64,000 bases of DNA from Fodinibius sp034521915 (GTDB taxonomy: Bacteria; Bacteroidota; Rhodothermia; Balneolales; Balneolaceae): assembly GCF_034521915.1 (NCBI RefSeq), contig NZ_JAXHLU010000014.1, positions 124,001 through 188,000 of the forward strand, in the 5' to 3' direction. Below, in pieces: positions 53,284 to 61,571 of the stretch. A model generated the notes under the pieces. That model had not been told where the DNA came from. It saw nothing but the letters and a program-made list of their open reading frames with translations, and did no database searches. The position numbers and the translations under genes are program-made. Positions within the stretch are counted from its first letter, which is position 1. Every line of letters begins with the position of its first letter.

Positions 53284-53817
53284 ATGATAAATAAAACGCT
53301 CGTTTATATCCTGATCATTCCTGCTCTTTTTATTCTCATGGTAAGTTGTTCCTCAGGGAATGAGCAATCCCGTCAGGTACAAAAGAAAGCTATAAATACA
53401 ATTTTGGATGACTGGCACTTGGCTGCAACCGAAGCCAATTTTGAGCGCTATTTTATGCACTTTACAGGCGACAGCGCGATATTTATGGGAACGGATGCCA
53501 CCGAACGCTGGACTGTTGCAGAGTTTAAGCCTTGGGCAAAACCTTATTTTGATGACGGTGAAGCTTGGGACTTTACCCCTGTAGAACGTCACGTGTATCT
53601 CTCGGATAACAGACAAACAGCATGGTTTGATGAATCGCTGGATACGCCCAACTTGGGACCGGCACGTGGCTCGGGAGTACTTGTGAAACAGGAAAAGACT
53701 TGGAAAATTGCTCACTATAATTTGTCAATTCCTATACCAAATGCCCTTGTGGATACTGTCGTGAAGCAGGTTGAAAAGGTATTGGAAGATTCAGTTTCTG
53801 AAGAGGTTGATGACTGA
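53284..53817 (+). CDS. SnoaL-like (NTF2-fold) lipoprotein
   Basis: A 177-residue protein with a lipobox, ILMVSC, near residue 22, hence an exported lipoprotein. The mature domain has the NTF2-like alpha+beta fold of the SnoaL_3/DUF4440 group: INTILDDWHLAATEANFERYFMHFTGDSAIFMGTDATERW, then WTVAEFKPWAKPYFDDGEAWDFTPVERHVYLS and GSGVLVKQEKTWKIAHYNLSIPIPN. No catalytic function is established for this subgroup. It is monocistronic. Confidence 0.83.
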   Translation: MINKTLVYILIIPALFILMVSCSSGNEQSRQVQKKAINTILDDWHLAATEANFERYFMHFTGDSAIFMGTDATERWTVAEFKPWAKPYFDDGEAWDFTPVERHVYLSDNRQTAWFDESLDTPNLGPARGSGVLVKQEKTWKIAHYNLSIPIPNALVDTVVKQVEKVLEDSVSEEVDD

Positions 53818-53854
53818 TCTTATCTCTTAAACTAAAATACTACATTAATGTGAT

Positions 53855-53910
53855 ACGTAATGAGTAATTCTTGATAAAACGACAACCTTACTTATCACTC
53901 ATCACGCGTT
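53855..53910. repeat. Imperfect inverted repeat upstream of M14 gene
   Basis: ACGTAATGAGTAATTCTTGA (from 53855) and CTTATCACTCATCACGCGTT (53891-53910) pair imperfectly around a short AT-rich centre. The size and layout are similar to the pair at 19406-19463. Confidence 0.4.
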
Positions 53911-53943
53911 AATTATTATGGATTATACTTTAAGATAGATATT

Positions 53944-55344
53944 ATGAAAAAAATACTACGACTATTTGCTGTTATACTTTTGTTTATTACGCTTGGTTCT
54001 GCGGAGAGTATTGCTCAAAATAGTGTTCAATCGCCTACTGATTTTTTGGGATACGAGCTGGGTTCGCAGTGGACTCCTCATCATAAAGTGATGGATTATT
54101 TCTGGCATGTAGCGGAGGTCTCACCGTTGGTAGAAGCTAAGCAGTATGGCACTACAAATGAGGGACGTGAGTTGATGCTGAGCTTTGTGTCGAGTGAGGC
54201 AAATATGGCTCGGCTGGAGGAGATCCGCATGAACAACTTGAAGCGTACGGGATTATTGGATGGGGAATCTTCGGCGGATACCACGGCAATAGTCTGGCTC
54301 AGCTATAATGTGCATGGCAATGAAACTTCCAGCAGCGAGGCGGCCATGAAGACGATTTATGAGCTGGTTAATCCCGATAATACAGAGACTAAATCGTGGT
54401 TGCAGAACACCGTTGTGATTATGGATCCGATGTTGAATCCGGATGGACGTGATCGCTATGTAAATTGGTATAAAAGCGTTGTTGGTGATGACATAAATGT
54501 ACATCCCGATGCGCGTGAACATCATGAGCCCTGGCCGGGTGGACGAACCAATCACTATTATTTTGATTTGAATCGCGACTGGGCGTGGCTAACGCAGAAG
54601 GAGAGTCGCCAGCGGATGAACGAGTATCAAAAATGGATGCCGCATATCCATGTTGATTTCCATGAACAGGGCGTAAACTCTCCCTATTATTTTGCTCCGG
54701 CTGCTAAACCGTTTCACAATGCTATTACCGATTGGCAATCCGAATTTCAATACACTATTGGCGAAAATAATGCGAAGTATTTTGATGAAAAAGGATGGCT
54801 ATATTTTACTCGCGAAGTATTCGACCTTTTTTATCCCAGTTATGGCGATACATATCCGATTTTTAATGGGGCTATCGGTATGACATACGAACAAGCTGGG
54901 AATGCGCGGGCCGGATTGGGAATTACTACCGAAGAGGGTGATACATTAACGCTTCACGACCGTCTGACTCATCACTATACAACGGGACTTTCAACCATTG
55001 AAGTAAGTTCGCAGAATGCCGAGCAACTGGTCTCTGAGTTTGCGAATTATTATCAAACGGCACAAAACAATCCGAAAGGGGATTACAAAACATTTGTAAT
55101 CAAGCAGGATAATAATCCTGATAAGTTAAGTGCACTGTTTGAGTTATTGGAGAAGCATAAAATAGAATATGGGCAGGCAGAGTCAGGCGCAACGCTAAGC
55201 GGGTATAACTATAAAACAGGAGATACCGAACGCGTTCGGGTTAGTGAAGGAGATTATCTGGTTAGTGCCCATCAGCCAAAGGGAGTGATGGCGCGCATTT
55301 TGTTTGAGCCGCGTCCAGAGCTTGAAAGATTCTGTGACCTATGA
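53944..55344 (+). CDS. M14 zinc carboxypeptidase-like protein, N-terminal part (frameshifted)
   Basis: This is the first part of a secreted M14-family metallopeptidase. The signal peptide is LRLFAVILLFITLGSAESIAQ. The catalytic domain shows the zinc pair in SYNVHGNETSSSEAAMKTIYEL (His-Gly-Asn-Glu) and the third ligand in HIHVDFHEQGVNSPYYFAP. WLQNTVVIMDPMLNPDGRDRYVNWY lies between them. After MARILFEPRPEL the frame breaks and stops at 55344. Dropping one base near 55321-55324 continues it as KDSVTYDITAWEQHYAYGL, giving an 841-residue protein, a usual size for this FCB group. Confidence 0.86.
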   Translation: MKKILRLFAVILLFITLGSAESIAQNSVQSPTDFLGYELGSQWTPHHKVMDYFWHVAEVSPLVEAKQYGTTNEGRELMLSFVSSEANMARLEEIRMNNLKRTGLLDGESSADTTAIVWLSYNVHGNETSSSEAAMKTIYELVNPDNTETKSWLQNTVVIMDPMLNPDGRDRYVNWYKSVVGDDINVHPDAREHHEPWPGGRTNHYYFDLNRDWAWLTQKESRQRMNEYQKWMPHIHVDFHEQGVNSPYYFAPAAKPFHNAITDWQSEFQYTIGENNAKYFDEKGWLYFTREVFDLFYPSYGDTYPIFNGAIGMTYEQAGNARAGLGITTEEGDTLTLHDRLTHHYTTGLSTIEVSSQNAEQLVSEFANYYQTAQNNPKGDYKTFVIKQDNNPDKLSALFELLEKHKIEYGQAESGATLSGYNYKTGDTERVRVSEGDYLVSAHQPKGVMARILFEPRPELERFCDL

Positions 55345-56470
55345 TATTACCGCCTGGGAACAGCACTATGCGTATGGGCTTGACGGGTATGCGCTGAGGC
55401 AAAAAATTGCTGTTGAGGAGCAATCATACGAAAAGCCTGAACTTGAGCATGAATATCCCGAAAAACCTTACGCTTACCTGGCGCGCTGGCAGGATTTGGA
55501 TGACGTGCAGCTGTTGTCAGATCTGCTAAAACATGACGTTAAAATTCGCTTTACGAGTAGTCAAATTAAAATTGATGATCGCATGTATGATCCCGGCACG
55601 TTGGTGATTACGCGATCGGACAATAAGAATATGTCGCAATTTAACGAAACGGTTCAGAAGCTTGGTAAAAAGCATAAGCAGCCATTGCATGCGGTTGAAT
55701 CTGGATTCTCACAATCGGGAACCGATTTAGGATCGTCGGCTGTACGTTATATGGAGAAGCCTAAAATTGCTTTGTTAGGAGGAGAGGGTACCTCTTCTAA
55801 TCAGGTAGGTGAAATCTGGCACTATTTTGACAAGCAGATTGATTACCCTATAACCATGCTGGATACCGAATATTTTGATGAGGTAGACCTCAATAGTTAT
55901 GACGTGTTTATTTTACCATCCGGAAATTATAATAGTCGCATCGACAGTAGCCGTATTGCTGATATTAAAGAATGGGTAACTGATGGCGGAAAACTAATTG
56001 CCGTACAAAATGCGAATCACTTTTTGGCAGAGCAGGATGGGTTTGATCTGAAGTCTAAAGAAGGTGACGATGATGACAGCGAGCCAAGTAGTCAGCTTGA
56101 TACGTATGGGGAACAGCAGCGAAAAAATATATCTGACTTTAACAGTGGCTCAATTTTCAAATTGACAATGGATAACACTCATCCGCTGGCTTACGGTTAT
56201 GATGATGCGTATTTCTCCTTGAAATTAAATGCCGATGCGTATCAATATCTTGATGATGGCTGGAATGTGGGTGTGGCTAAAGAGGATGCACATATGAGTG
56301 GATTTATTGGATATAAAGCTAAAGAAGAGTTAGAAAATACGCTCACATTTGGTGTGCAGAATATGGGATCAGGCTCGGTGGTTTATATGGTTGATAATCC
56401 CCTGTTTCGCGCTTTTTGGTATAATGGCAAGCTGCTGTTTGGGAATGCCGTATTTATGGTAGGGCAGTAA
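55304..56470 (+). CDS. M14 peptidase, C-terminal part (frameshifted)
   Basis: This is the continuation of the preceding gene in the +1 frame; meaningful sequence starts near 55323. DSVTYDITAWEQHYAYGLDGYALRQKI joins the catalytic domain to a C-terminal region. That region has a glutamine-amidotransferase-like (DJ-1/ThuA-type) fold: KPKIALLGGEGTSSNQVGEIWHYFDKQIDYPITMLD, LNSYDVFILPSGNYNSRI and EWVTDGGKLIAVQNANHFL. It ends with SGSVVYMVDNPLFRAFWYNGKLLFGNAVFM. Such a tail is common in large FCB M14 proteins; its role is unknown. On its own this frame has no signal peptide and would not make a usable protein. Confidence 0.83.
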   Translation: MSRVQSLKDSVTYDITAWEQHYAYGLDGYALRQKIAVEEQSYEKPELEHEYPEKPYAYLARWQDLDDVQLLSDLLKHDVKIRFTSSQIKIDDRMYDPGTLVITRSDNKNMSQFNETVQKLGKKHKQPLHAVESGFSQSGTDLGSSAVRYMEKPKIALLGGEGTSSNQVGEIWHYFDKQIDYPITMLDTEYFDEVDLNSYDVFILPSGNYNSRIDSSRIADIKEWVTDGGKLIAVQNANHFLAEQDGFDLKSKEGDDDDSEPSSQLDTYGEQQRKNISDFNSGSIFKLTMDNTHPLAYGYDDAYFSLKLNADAYQYLDDGWNVGVAKEDAHMSGFIGYKAKEELENTLTFGVQNMGSGSVVYMVDNPLFRAFWYNGKLLFGNAVFMVGQ

Positions 56471-57027
56471 ATACTTCCATGGGATGACTGAGTTTGCCAT
56501 CCTATGGGTAAAAAAGTGATTCTTGATTGTTTTAAAGATCAGGTATAGTGCCTCTGTTTTGTCGAAGTATCCTCTCTATCTATTATCGCATTTTAATCAA
56601 AGAATTCCCTGCAGGTTCTGCCTCGGAGTCAAGGAGAAAAGTTTGAAAACCTAAGGTTTTCATTAAGACGAAGGCTTTGCAAAACCATTCTGTCATCGCG
56701 AATGTAATGTGGCGATCTCGTTTAAGAAGCTTTGATCGGGAGATTGCCTGCCTATGCCGAAGCTTTTGTAACATGTTAAGCCATATTTATAAAGGCTCCG
56801 CGCAGGCAGGCTTCTCAGGTTCGCAATGACAAGCTAAATTTTGAGGGTTTTGCAAAGGCCTCTAAGACAAAAAAGAACTTTTCCCTGGTTAATACCTCGG
56901 AGCAGAGCCCCGAGGATTATTTGGTCTGTCTGCATTCGGTAATGGTTAGAGCAAGCATTAGTTGCTTGAAAGATCCATATCTTATATTTATAATACTATC
57001 TAATTAGTACTAATAAGGTAATAAGTT
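56471..57027. other. Intergenic region with nested inverted repeat
   Basis: These 557 bases carry no credible ORF. They contain the ~200-base nested inverted repeat (56667-56868), a CCTCGG...CCGAGG hairpin near 56895-56915, a CAAGCA-TTAGT-TGCTTG hairpin (~56952-56968) and the tonB promoter region with TATA-rich sequence near 56983-56994. Confidence 0.5.
56667..56868. repeat. Nested inverted-repeat element (~200 bases)
   Basis: The outer arms GGCTTTGCAAAACC (~56672-56685) and GGTTTTGCAAAGGCC (~56848-56862) enclose TGTCATCGCGAA (56691-56702) and TTCGCAATGACA (56820-56831), which in turn enclose GGCGATCT / AGATTGCC. The layered symmetry suggests a small non-autonomous mobile element. Confidence 0.6.
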
Positions 57028-57672
57028 ATGGATTATAAAAAGCCATCAGTAGACTTACGCAATTACTATAGTGTATTCCTACAATTATCACTGGTAGTTG
57101 TATTGGGAGTTTTTATTGGAGCCAGTAAAGTTCAGTTTGTTTCGGAAGAAAGTGAGGTAGACTTAACGCAGGAGCAAGAAGTGGTAGAGATGGAAGAGGT
57201 GACGCAAACTAAACAAGAAGAAAAACCGCCTCCTCCACCTCGTCCGCAGGTTCCGGTAGAAGTTCCAAACGATGAAATTATCGAAGATCAGGATATTAAT
57301 ATCGATGCTGAAATAAATATGGATGAGCCACTTCCGGAACCCGAAGAGCCTGAAGGCGAAGAGGAGGAAGATTTCTTTGTTGCAGTGGAACAGATGCCTA
57401 AAATGATAGGGGGCCAGGAGTGGCTCTACGAGAATATCAATTATCCTGAAATGGCTAGAAAAGCTGGTATTGAAGGACGCGTTATCGTACAGTTTGTGGT
57501 TGGCAAAGATGGTCAGGCTAAAAATATTAACGTGTTGCGAGGTATTGGCGGGGGCTGCGATAAGGCAGCGATTGATGTGATTAAGAAAGCAGAATTTGAG
57601 CCCGGTCGACAGCGGGGGAATGCCGTACCGGTTCAGATGGCTCAAAACATCACCTTCGAGCTACAAAATTAA
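57028..57672 (+). CDS. Energy transducer TonB
   Basis: A 214-residue TonB. The N-terminal membrane helix is YSVFLQLSLVVVLGVFIGAS. A Glu/Pro-rich periplasmic spacer follows (EEKPPPPPRPQVPVEVP and repeated PEPEEPEGEEEE). The C-terminal TonB domain begins at residue ~128: PKMIGGQEWLYENINYPEMARKAGIEGRVIVQFVVGKDG, ending GGGCDKAAIDVIKKAEFEPGRQRGNAVPVQMAQNITF. It transmits proton-motive force to TonB-dependent receptors such as the one downstream. ExbB and ExbD are not in the window. Confidence 0.93.
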   Translation: MDYKKPSVDLRNYYSVFLQLSLVVVLGVFIGASKVQFVSEESEVDLTQEQEVVEMEEVTQTKQEEKPPPPPRPQVPVEVPNDEIIEDQDINIDAEINMDEPLPEPEEPEGEEEEDFFVAVEQMPKMIGGQEWLYENINYPEMARKAGIEGRVIVQFVVGKDGQAKNINVLRGIGGGCDKAAIDVIKKAEFEPGRQRGNAVPVQMAQNITFELQN

Positions 57673-57871
57673 AGACAACAAATAAATTGTATCTTTTTTT
57701 GATATCAATTCTATTAACTATTCATTGGAAATAAGTTGTTATCTCTAATAATCCTACTTTGATCCTTTTATGGTGCAAGTGGTAAGCATAGAGACCTTTT
57801 TGTAGCTATTAATTTCCAAAACTTATTTTGAAGATATGAGGCAAGGCCCTTATCTTGGAATTGAACAAAAT
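57673..57871. other. Intergenic leader upstream of TPP riboswitch
   Basis: About 200 AT-rich bases lie between tonB and the riboswitch. No ORF or strong terminator is seen. The promoter for the thiamine receptor mRNA must lie here; a TTATTTTG (~57822-57829) is a weak candidate. Confidence 0.4.
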
Positions 57872-57958
57872 CACCCAAGGTTGGGGGTGCTTGCAACAGC
57901 AGGCTGAGATCATACCCTGAGAACCTGAACCGGATAACACCGGCGTAGGGAAACCAAG
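57872..57958 (+). ncRNA. TPP (THI-box) riboswitch aptamer
   Basis: The conserved core is complete: GGGGGTGC, then GGCTGAGATCATACCCTGAGAACCTGAACCGGATAACACCGGCGTAGGGAAACC. It contains the CUGAGA pyrimidine-sensing and the pyrophosphate-helix elements of the thiamine pyrophosphate aptamer. A small hairpin, GCGATA-AATAA-TATCGC (57962-57978), and an SD-sequestering stem follow. No U tract is present, so control is probably at translation. Thiamine pyrophosphate should lower expression of the downstream receptor. Confidence 0.95.
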
Positions 57959-58011
57959 GCGGCGATAAATAATATCGCTGCTGGATTGATCAGCATTTCT
58001 TGCAAGTTCAT

Positions 58012-58043
58012 CTCCCGCTCTTATGAATCTAATAAGACGGAGG
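58012..58043 (+). promoter_or_regulatory. SD-sequestering hairpin (riboswitch expression platform)
   Basis: CTCC (58012-58015) pairs with GGAG (58039-58042), and TCTTA (58019-58023) with TAAGA (58033-58037). This buries the GGAGG Shine-Dalgarno of the receptor gene, six bases before its ATG 58049. It is a plausible OFF state coupled to the TPP aptamer. Confidence 0.65.
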
Positions 58044-58048
58044 AACTT

Positions 58049-59908
58049 ATGTTTTCCAAACTACTAAGAAGCACGATACTTTTGTGCTTTGTATTTTTTT
58101 TCAGCACATCTCTTTTTGCCCAAACGATAACCGGAACGGTGACTGATGCCCAAAGCGGGGAACCGCTGGCCGGGGCAAATATTGTACAGGTTGGCACCTC
58201 AAATGGAGTTTCGACTGAAGCCGACGGTCAGTTTTCACTTAACTTGATCGAAGAAGAAGCTCAAAAGATTTCCGTTTCGTTTGTGGGATATAAAACCAAA
58301 AAGCTTGATGTCTCAGATAATAAAGACTCATACAATATTTCGTTGGTTTCGAAGACCATTATGAGTAATGAAGTTTTTGTAAGAGCGTTGCGCGTTGATG
58401 AGGCATCACCCATGGCCTATGAAAATATCAGCCGAGAAGAAATTGAGCGGCAGAATTTGGGTCAGGATATGCCCTATATGATTAGCAGCAGCCCATCAGT
58501 AACCACCACATCGGATGCCGGAACAGGAATTGGTTATACCGGCCTTCGCATTCGCGGAGTAGACCAGGGGCGTATCAATGTTACGGTAAACGGAATTCCC
58601 ATTAATGATGCGGAATCTCATGGCGTTTTTTGGGTTAATATGCCCGACCTGGCCTCATCGGTAGAGAATATTCAGATTCAGCGTGGCGTGGGTACTTCAA
58701 CCCAGGGTGCTGCTGCTTTTGGCGCAACCATGAATATCCAGACTTCGCAAATGAGACCGGATGCCTACGGTGAAGTCAATACGTCGGTAGGGTCTTTCAA
58801 CACACGCAAAGCAAATGTGATGCTCGGTTCGGGACTGATGAAAAATGGCTGGCAGTTCGAGGGTCGACTTTCAAAAATTGAATCCGATGGATACATAGAT
58901 CGTGCCTTCTCTGATCTAAAATCGTTTTACCTGTCCGGTGCAAAACACGGTGAAAATAGTTTGTTACGTGTTGATGTATTTTCGGGAGCGGAAAAAACCT
59001 ATCAGGCGTGGTATGGCGTATCTGAAAGCCGATTAGAAAATGGTAACCGTACATACAATCCTGCCGGTATGGAAAAGCCGGGCAGCCCGTATGATAATCA
59101 GACGGATAACTATCAGCAGGATCATTATCAGCTGCACTATTCCTATCAATTTAGTGATAACTGGAATGCCAATGCCTCGCTGCACTATACCTATGGACGC
59201 GGTTATTACGAGGAATACAAAGCAGATCAGGCATTACCGGAGTATAACTTTAATCCCATACAACTGCCGGGTACGACTATTACGCAGAGCGACTTAGTTC
59301 GTCAGCTTTGGCTGGACAATCATTTTTATGGAGGAGTGTTTTCTTCTCAGTATAAAGCCGATCGCTTGTCATTGACAGTGGGCGGCGGATATAATGAGTA
59401 TGACGGTGATCATTTTGGCGAAGTTGTTTGGGCCGAATTTGCAGGGAATACAGATGTTGAAAATCGGTATTATGATAACAACGGCTTTAAAACAGACTTT
59501 AATAGTTATGTTAAAGCTAACTACAGTATTACGGATAATTTAACTGCTTTTGCCGATGCCCAGATTCGTCATATTACTTATGAGTTTTTAGGTAAAGATC
59601 GTCAGCCGGCTCCGGGCGGTGGACAGCAAGTAGTGAATGTACAGCAAACCGATCGGCTAACATTTTTTAATCCCAAAGCGGGGTTAACCTATAACTTTGA
59701 GGATAAGCAGCGAGTATATGCCTCAATGAGTGTGGGCAATAAAGAGCCTACTCGCGATGAGTATGTAAACTCAACGCCCGAAAATCGTCCGGAGCACGAA
59801 ACGCTCTACGATTGGGAAGCTGGTTATAAGGGAACATTTCGATCGCTTTTTCGTAGAAGCCAATTTGTATTATATGGATTACAAGAACCAGTTAATTCTA
59901 ACCGGTGA
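58049..59908 (+). CDS. TonB-dependent receptor, probable thiamine importer, N-terminal part (frameshifted)
   Basis: The start at ATG 58049 was chosen because GGAGG lies six bases upstream and a signal peptide follows (LLRSTILLCFVFFFSTSLFAQ). A carboxypeptidase-regulatory-like domain (TITGTVTDAQSGEPLAGANIVQVG) precedes the plug (TGLRIRGVDQGRINVTVNGIPINDAESHGVFWVNMPDL, GVGTSTQGAAAFGATMNIQT) and most of the barrel. After GTFRSL the frame is lost at the T5 run 59847-59851. Removing one T gives SLFVEANLYYMDYKNQLIL and restores an 807-residue receptor. A TPP riboswitch controls it, so thiamine or a precursor is the likely ligand, as for other riboswitch-linked receptors in this phylum. Confidence 0.88.
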   Translation: MFSKLLRSTILLCFVFFFSTSLFAQTITGTVTDAQSGEPLAGANIVQVGTSNGVSTEADGQFSLNLIEEEAQKISVSFVGYKTKKLDVSDNKDSYNISLVSKTIMSNEVFVRALRVDEASPMAYENISREEIERQNLGQDMPYMISSSPSVTTTSDAGTGIGYTGLRIRGVDQGRINVTVNGIPINDAESHGVFWVNMPDLASSVENIQIQRGVGTSTQGAAAFGATMNIQTSQMRPDAYGEVNTSVGSFNTRKANVMLGSGLMKNGWQFEGRLSKIESDGYIDRAFSDLKSFYLSGAKHGENSLLRVDVFSGAEKTYQAWYGVSESRLENGNRTYNPAGMEKPGSPYDNQTDNYQQDHYQLHYSYQFSDNWNANASLHYTYGRGYYEEYKADQALPEYNFNPIQLPGTTITQSDLVRQLWLDNHFYGGVFSSQYKADRLSLTVGGGYNEYDGDHFGEVVWAEFAGNTDVENRYYDNNGFKTDFNSYVKANYSITDNLTAFADAQIRHITYEFLGKDRQPAPGGGQQVVNVQQTDRLTFFNPKAGLTYNFEDKQRVYASMSVGNKEPTRDEYVNSTPENRPEHETLYDWEAGYKGTFRSLFRRSQFVLYGLQEPVNSNR

Positions 59909-60473
59909 AATTAACGACGTAGGAGCTTATATCCGTCAAAATGTACCCGACAGTTACCGAGCCGGTATAGAATTACAGGCAGGCGTCCAGCTTCTTGAAA
60001 ACCTCGAATGGTCTGGAAATGCTACGTTTAGTCGCAATAAGATTGAGGAGTATACTTATTATCTCGATAATTTTGATACCGGCAGTCAGCAATCCACCAC
60101 TTACACGGATACTGATATTGCCTTTTCTCCGAACTTTATTGCCAATTCTAAATTGCGGTTCACCCATAAAGGATTTACGGCAGCACTCAATACCAAATAT
60201 GTTTCCAAACAATATCTGGATAATACGCAAACCGAAAGCAGAACGTTAGATCCCTACTTGGTAAACGATCTGCGGTTGAGTTATGATTGGAACGCCACGC
60301 CGCTGCTGAATAGTCTGGAAGCAACCTTAAAAGTGAATAACTTATTTAATGAGATGTATGAGTCCAACGGTTATACCTATGGATATATCGCTGGAGGAGA
60401 GCGGCAGTTCTTTAATTATTATTACCCTCAGGCAGGGCGCAATATTATGCTGCAGCTATCGTTTAATTTCTAG
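59865..60473 (+). CDS. TonB-dependent receptor, C-terminal barrel part (frameshifted)
   Basis: The last ~200 residues of the thiamine-type receptor lie in the +1 frame. They contain barrel strands LYYMDYKNQLILTGEINDVG, SYRAGIELQAGVQLLENLEW, FTHKGFTAALNTKYVSKQYLDNT and the end YYYPQAGRNIMLQLSFNF with its terminal Phe, needed for outer-membrane insertion. Without it the N-terminal part could not form a closed barrel. A terminator follows at 60500. Confidence 0.87.
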   Translation: MYYMDYKNQLILTGEINDVGAYIRQNVPDSYRAGIELQAGVQLLENLEWSGNATFSRNKIEEYTYYLDNFDTGSQQSTTYTDTDIAFSPNFIANSKLRFTHKGFTAALNTKYVSKQYLDNTQTESRTLDPYLVNDLRLSYDWNATPLLNSLEATLKVNNLFNEMYESNGYTYGYIAGGERQFFNYYYPQAGRNIMLQLSFNF

Positions 60474-60499
60474 ATAGTTATGTTTAGATGATTAGTTAA

Positions 60500-60530
60500 A
60501 AGGCGGGTCACCAGATCCGCCTTTTTTATT
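60500..60530. terminator. Bidirectional intrinsic terminator
   Basis: AAGGCGGGTC (60500-60509) pairs with GATCCGCCTT (60514-60523) around ACCA, with TTTTTT following on the plus strand and an A-rich run on the other side. It ends the receptor gene and possibly the convergent EamA gene. Confidence 0.85.
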
Positions 60531-60542
60531 TTAATCGTCAGA

Positions 60543-61439
60543 TTAGCTTTCCTGTTTGGTTTCAGTAAAGAACTTTAAGTCTTCCTCTTTTTGCGTACGT
60601 ATTGTTGATGTAGCTCCCGCCTCACTGTCGATAACTTGAATAAATATTGCACCGGTGATGATAAATACCGCTGAAATTATTTCCATCAGACTGGGATTTT
60701 CTCCGATACTAAGCCAAGCTATTCCTAAAGCTGCAACAGGAACCATATTTCCATAAAGTACTACCTGGGTTGGTCCCAGTATTTTTAATGCTCGTACCTT
60801 CACCCATTGACCAACACCCACTCCAATTGCTCCACCGGCTAAAATGGCGATCCAGGTCCAAACACCTAACGAAAGCCATGTTACTTCAATTAGATCTGGT
60901 GCAGCTATAAGGATATACAGTGATCCGCCAATAGCAGTACGTAACGCTACGATAGAAACGGATCCGTATTCGCGTGCCAAAGGTTTTATTGCATGCAACT
61001 CTATAACGGTGAGTGCCAGTGCTACTATTAGGATGAGGTCGCCCAGCCAGTAACCCTGTTCCGGGCGTAAGCCATCCCAAGCCAAAATAACAGTACCTAC
61101 AACGGCAAGCAGAACTCCGGCGTATCCGAACTTTCCCATTTGTTCGGTGCTAAACAGGTATCCGATGCCTGTACTGATAGCCGGACCGAGAGCCAGCCAG
61201 AGCGAAGCGCGGGCCCCGTGCGTTAAACCTAATCCTTCGATACCCAGCCAAGGTGCAAGCGTGGCACCGATTACAGAAACAAACAGGAGGCGGGGCCAGT
61301 CATCCCTCTTTATTTTAGGTAAAAAAGGAACCTTAGACGTCGTGTTGCTGCATTCAGTTCGGTATTGCAGGTACATCACCAGAAACATAGCAATGCCCCC
61401 CATCGCAAAGCGTGATACGCTGAATGAGATGGGAGACAT
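60543..61439 (-). CDS. EamA/DMT family transporter (start uncertain)
   Basis: Two EamA repeats with about nine visible membrane helices; 298 residues from ATG 61439. The family normally has ten helices, and the missing first one is encoded just upstream in the same frame: LLVLFVFIWGANFILAEIAL with the hallmark W-G-A-N-F. No ATG, GTG or TTG precedes it before the stop of the DUF2911 gene, which is in this same frame. So the start is non-canonical or has been lost. Later motifs are SVIGATLAPWLGIEGLGLTHGARASLWLALGPAIS and QVVLYGNMVPVAALGIAWLSIGENP. It probably exports a metabolite; the substrate is unknown. Confidence 0.83.
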   Translation of the reverse strand: MSPISFSVSRFAMGGIAMFLVMYLQYRTECSNTTSKVPFLPKIKRDDWPRLLFVSVIGATLAPWLGIEGLGLTHGARASLWLALGPAISTGIGYLFSTEQMGKFGYAGVLLAVVGTVILAWDGLRPEQGYWLGDLILIVALALTVIELHAIKPLAREYGSVSIVALRTAIGGSLYILIAAPDLIEVTWLSLGVWTWIAILAGGAIGVGVGQWVKVRALKILGPTQVVLYGNMVPVAALGIAWLSIGENPSLMEIISAVFIITGAIFIQVIDSEAGATSTIRTQKEEDLKFFTETKQES

Positions 61440-61571
61440 CTCGGCAAGGGCAATTTCGGCCAGTATAAAATTGGCGCCCCAAATAAAGACGAATAATACC
61501 AGCAGGCCGTGATGGGGTAAAGCTTCCCCCTTTACTGATTGATTTAGTGGTTTAGCGTTCGAAATAATAGA

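Noticed and set aside
56583..56774. 63-residue minus-strand frame in the gap before tonB
   Set aside because: It falls inside the nested inverted repeat and its sequence is dictated by that repeat; there is no start context or family pattern.
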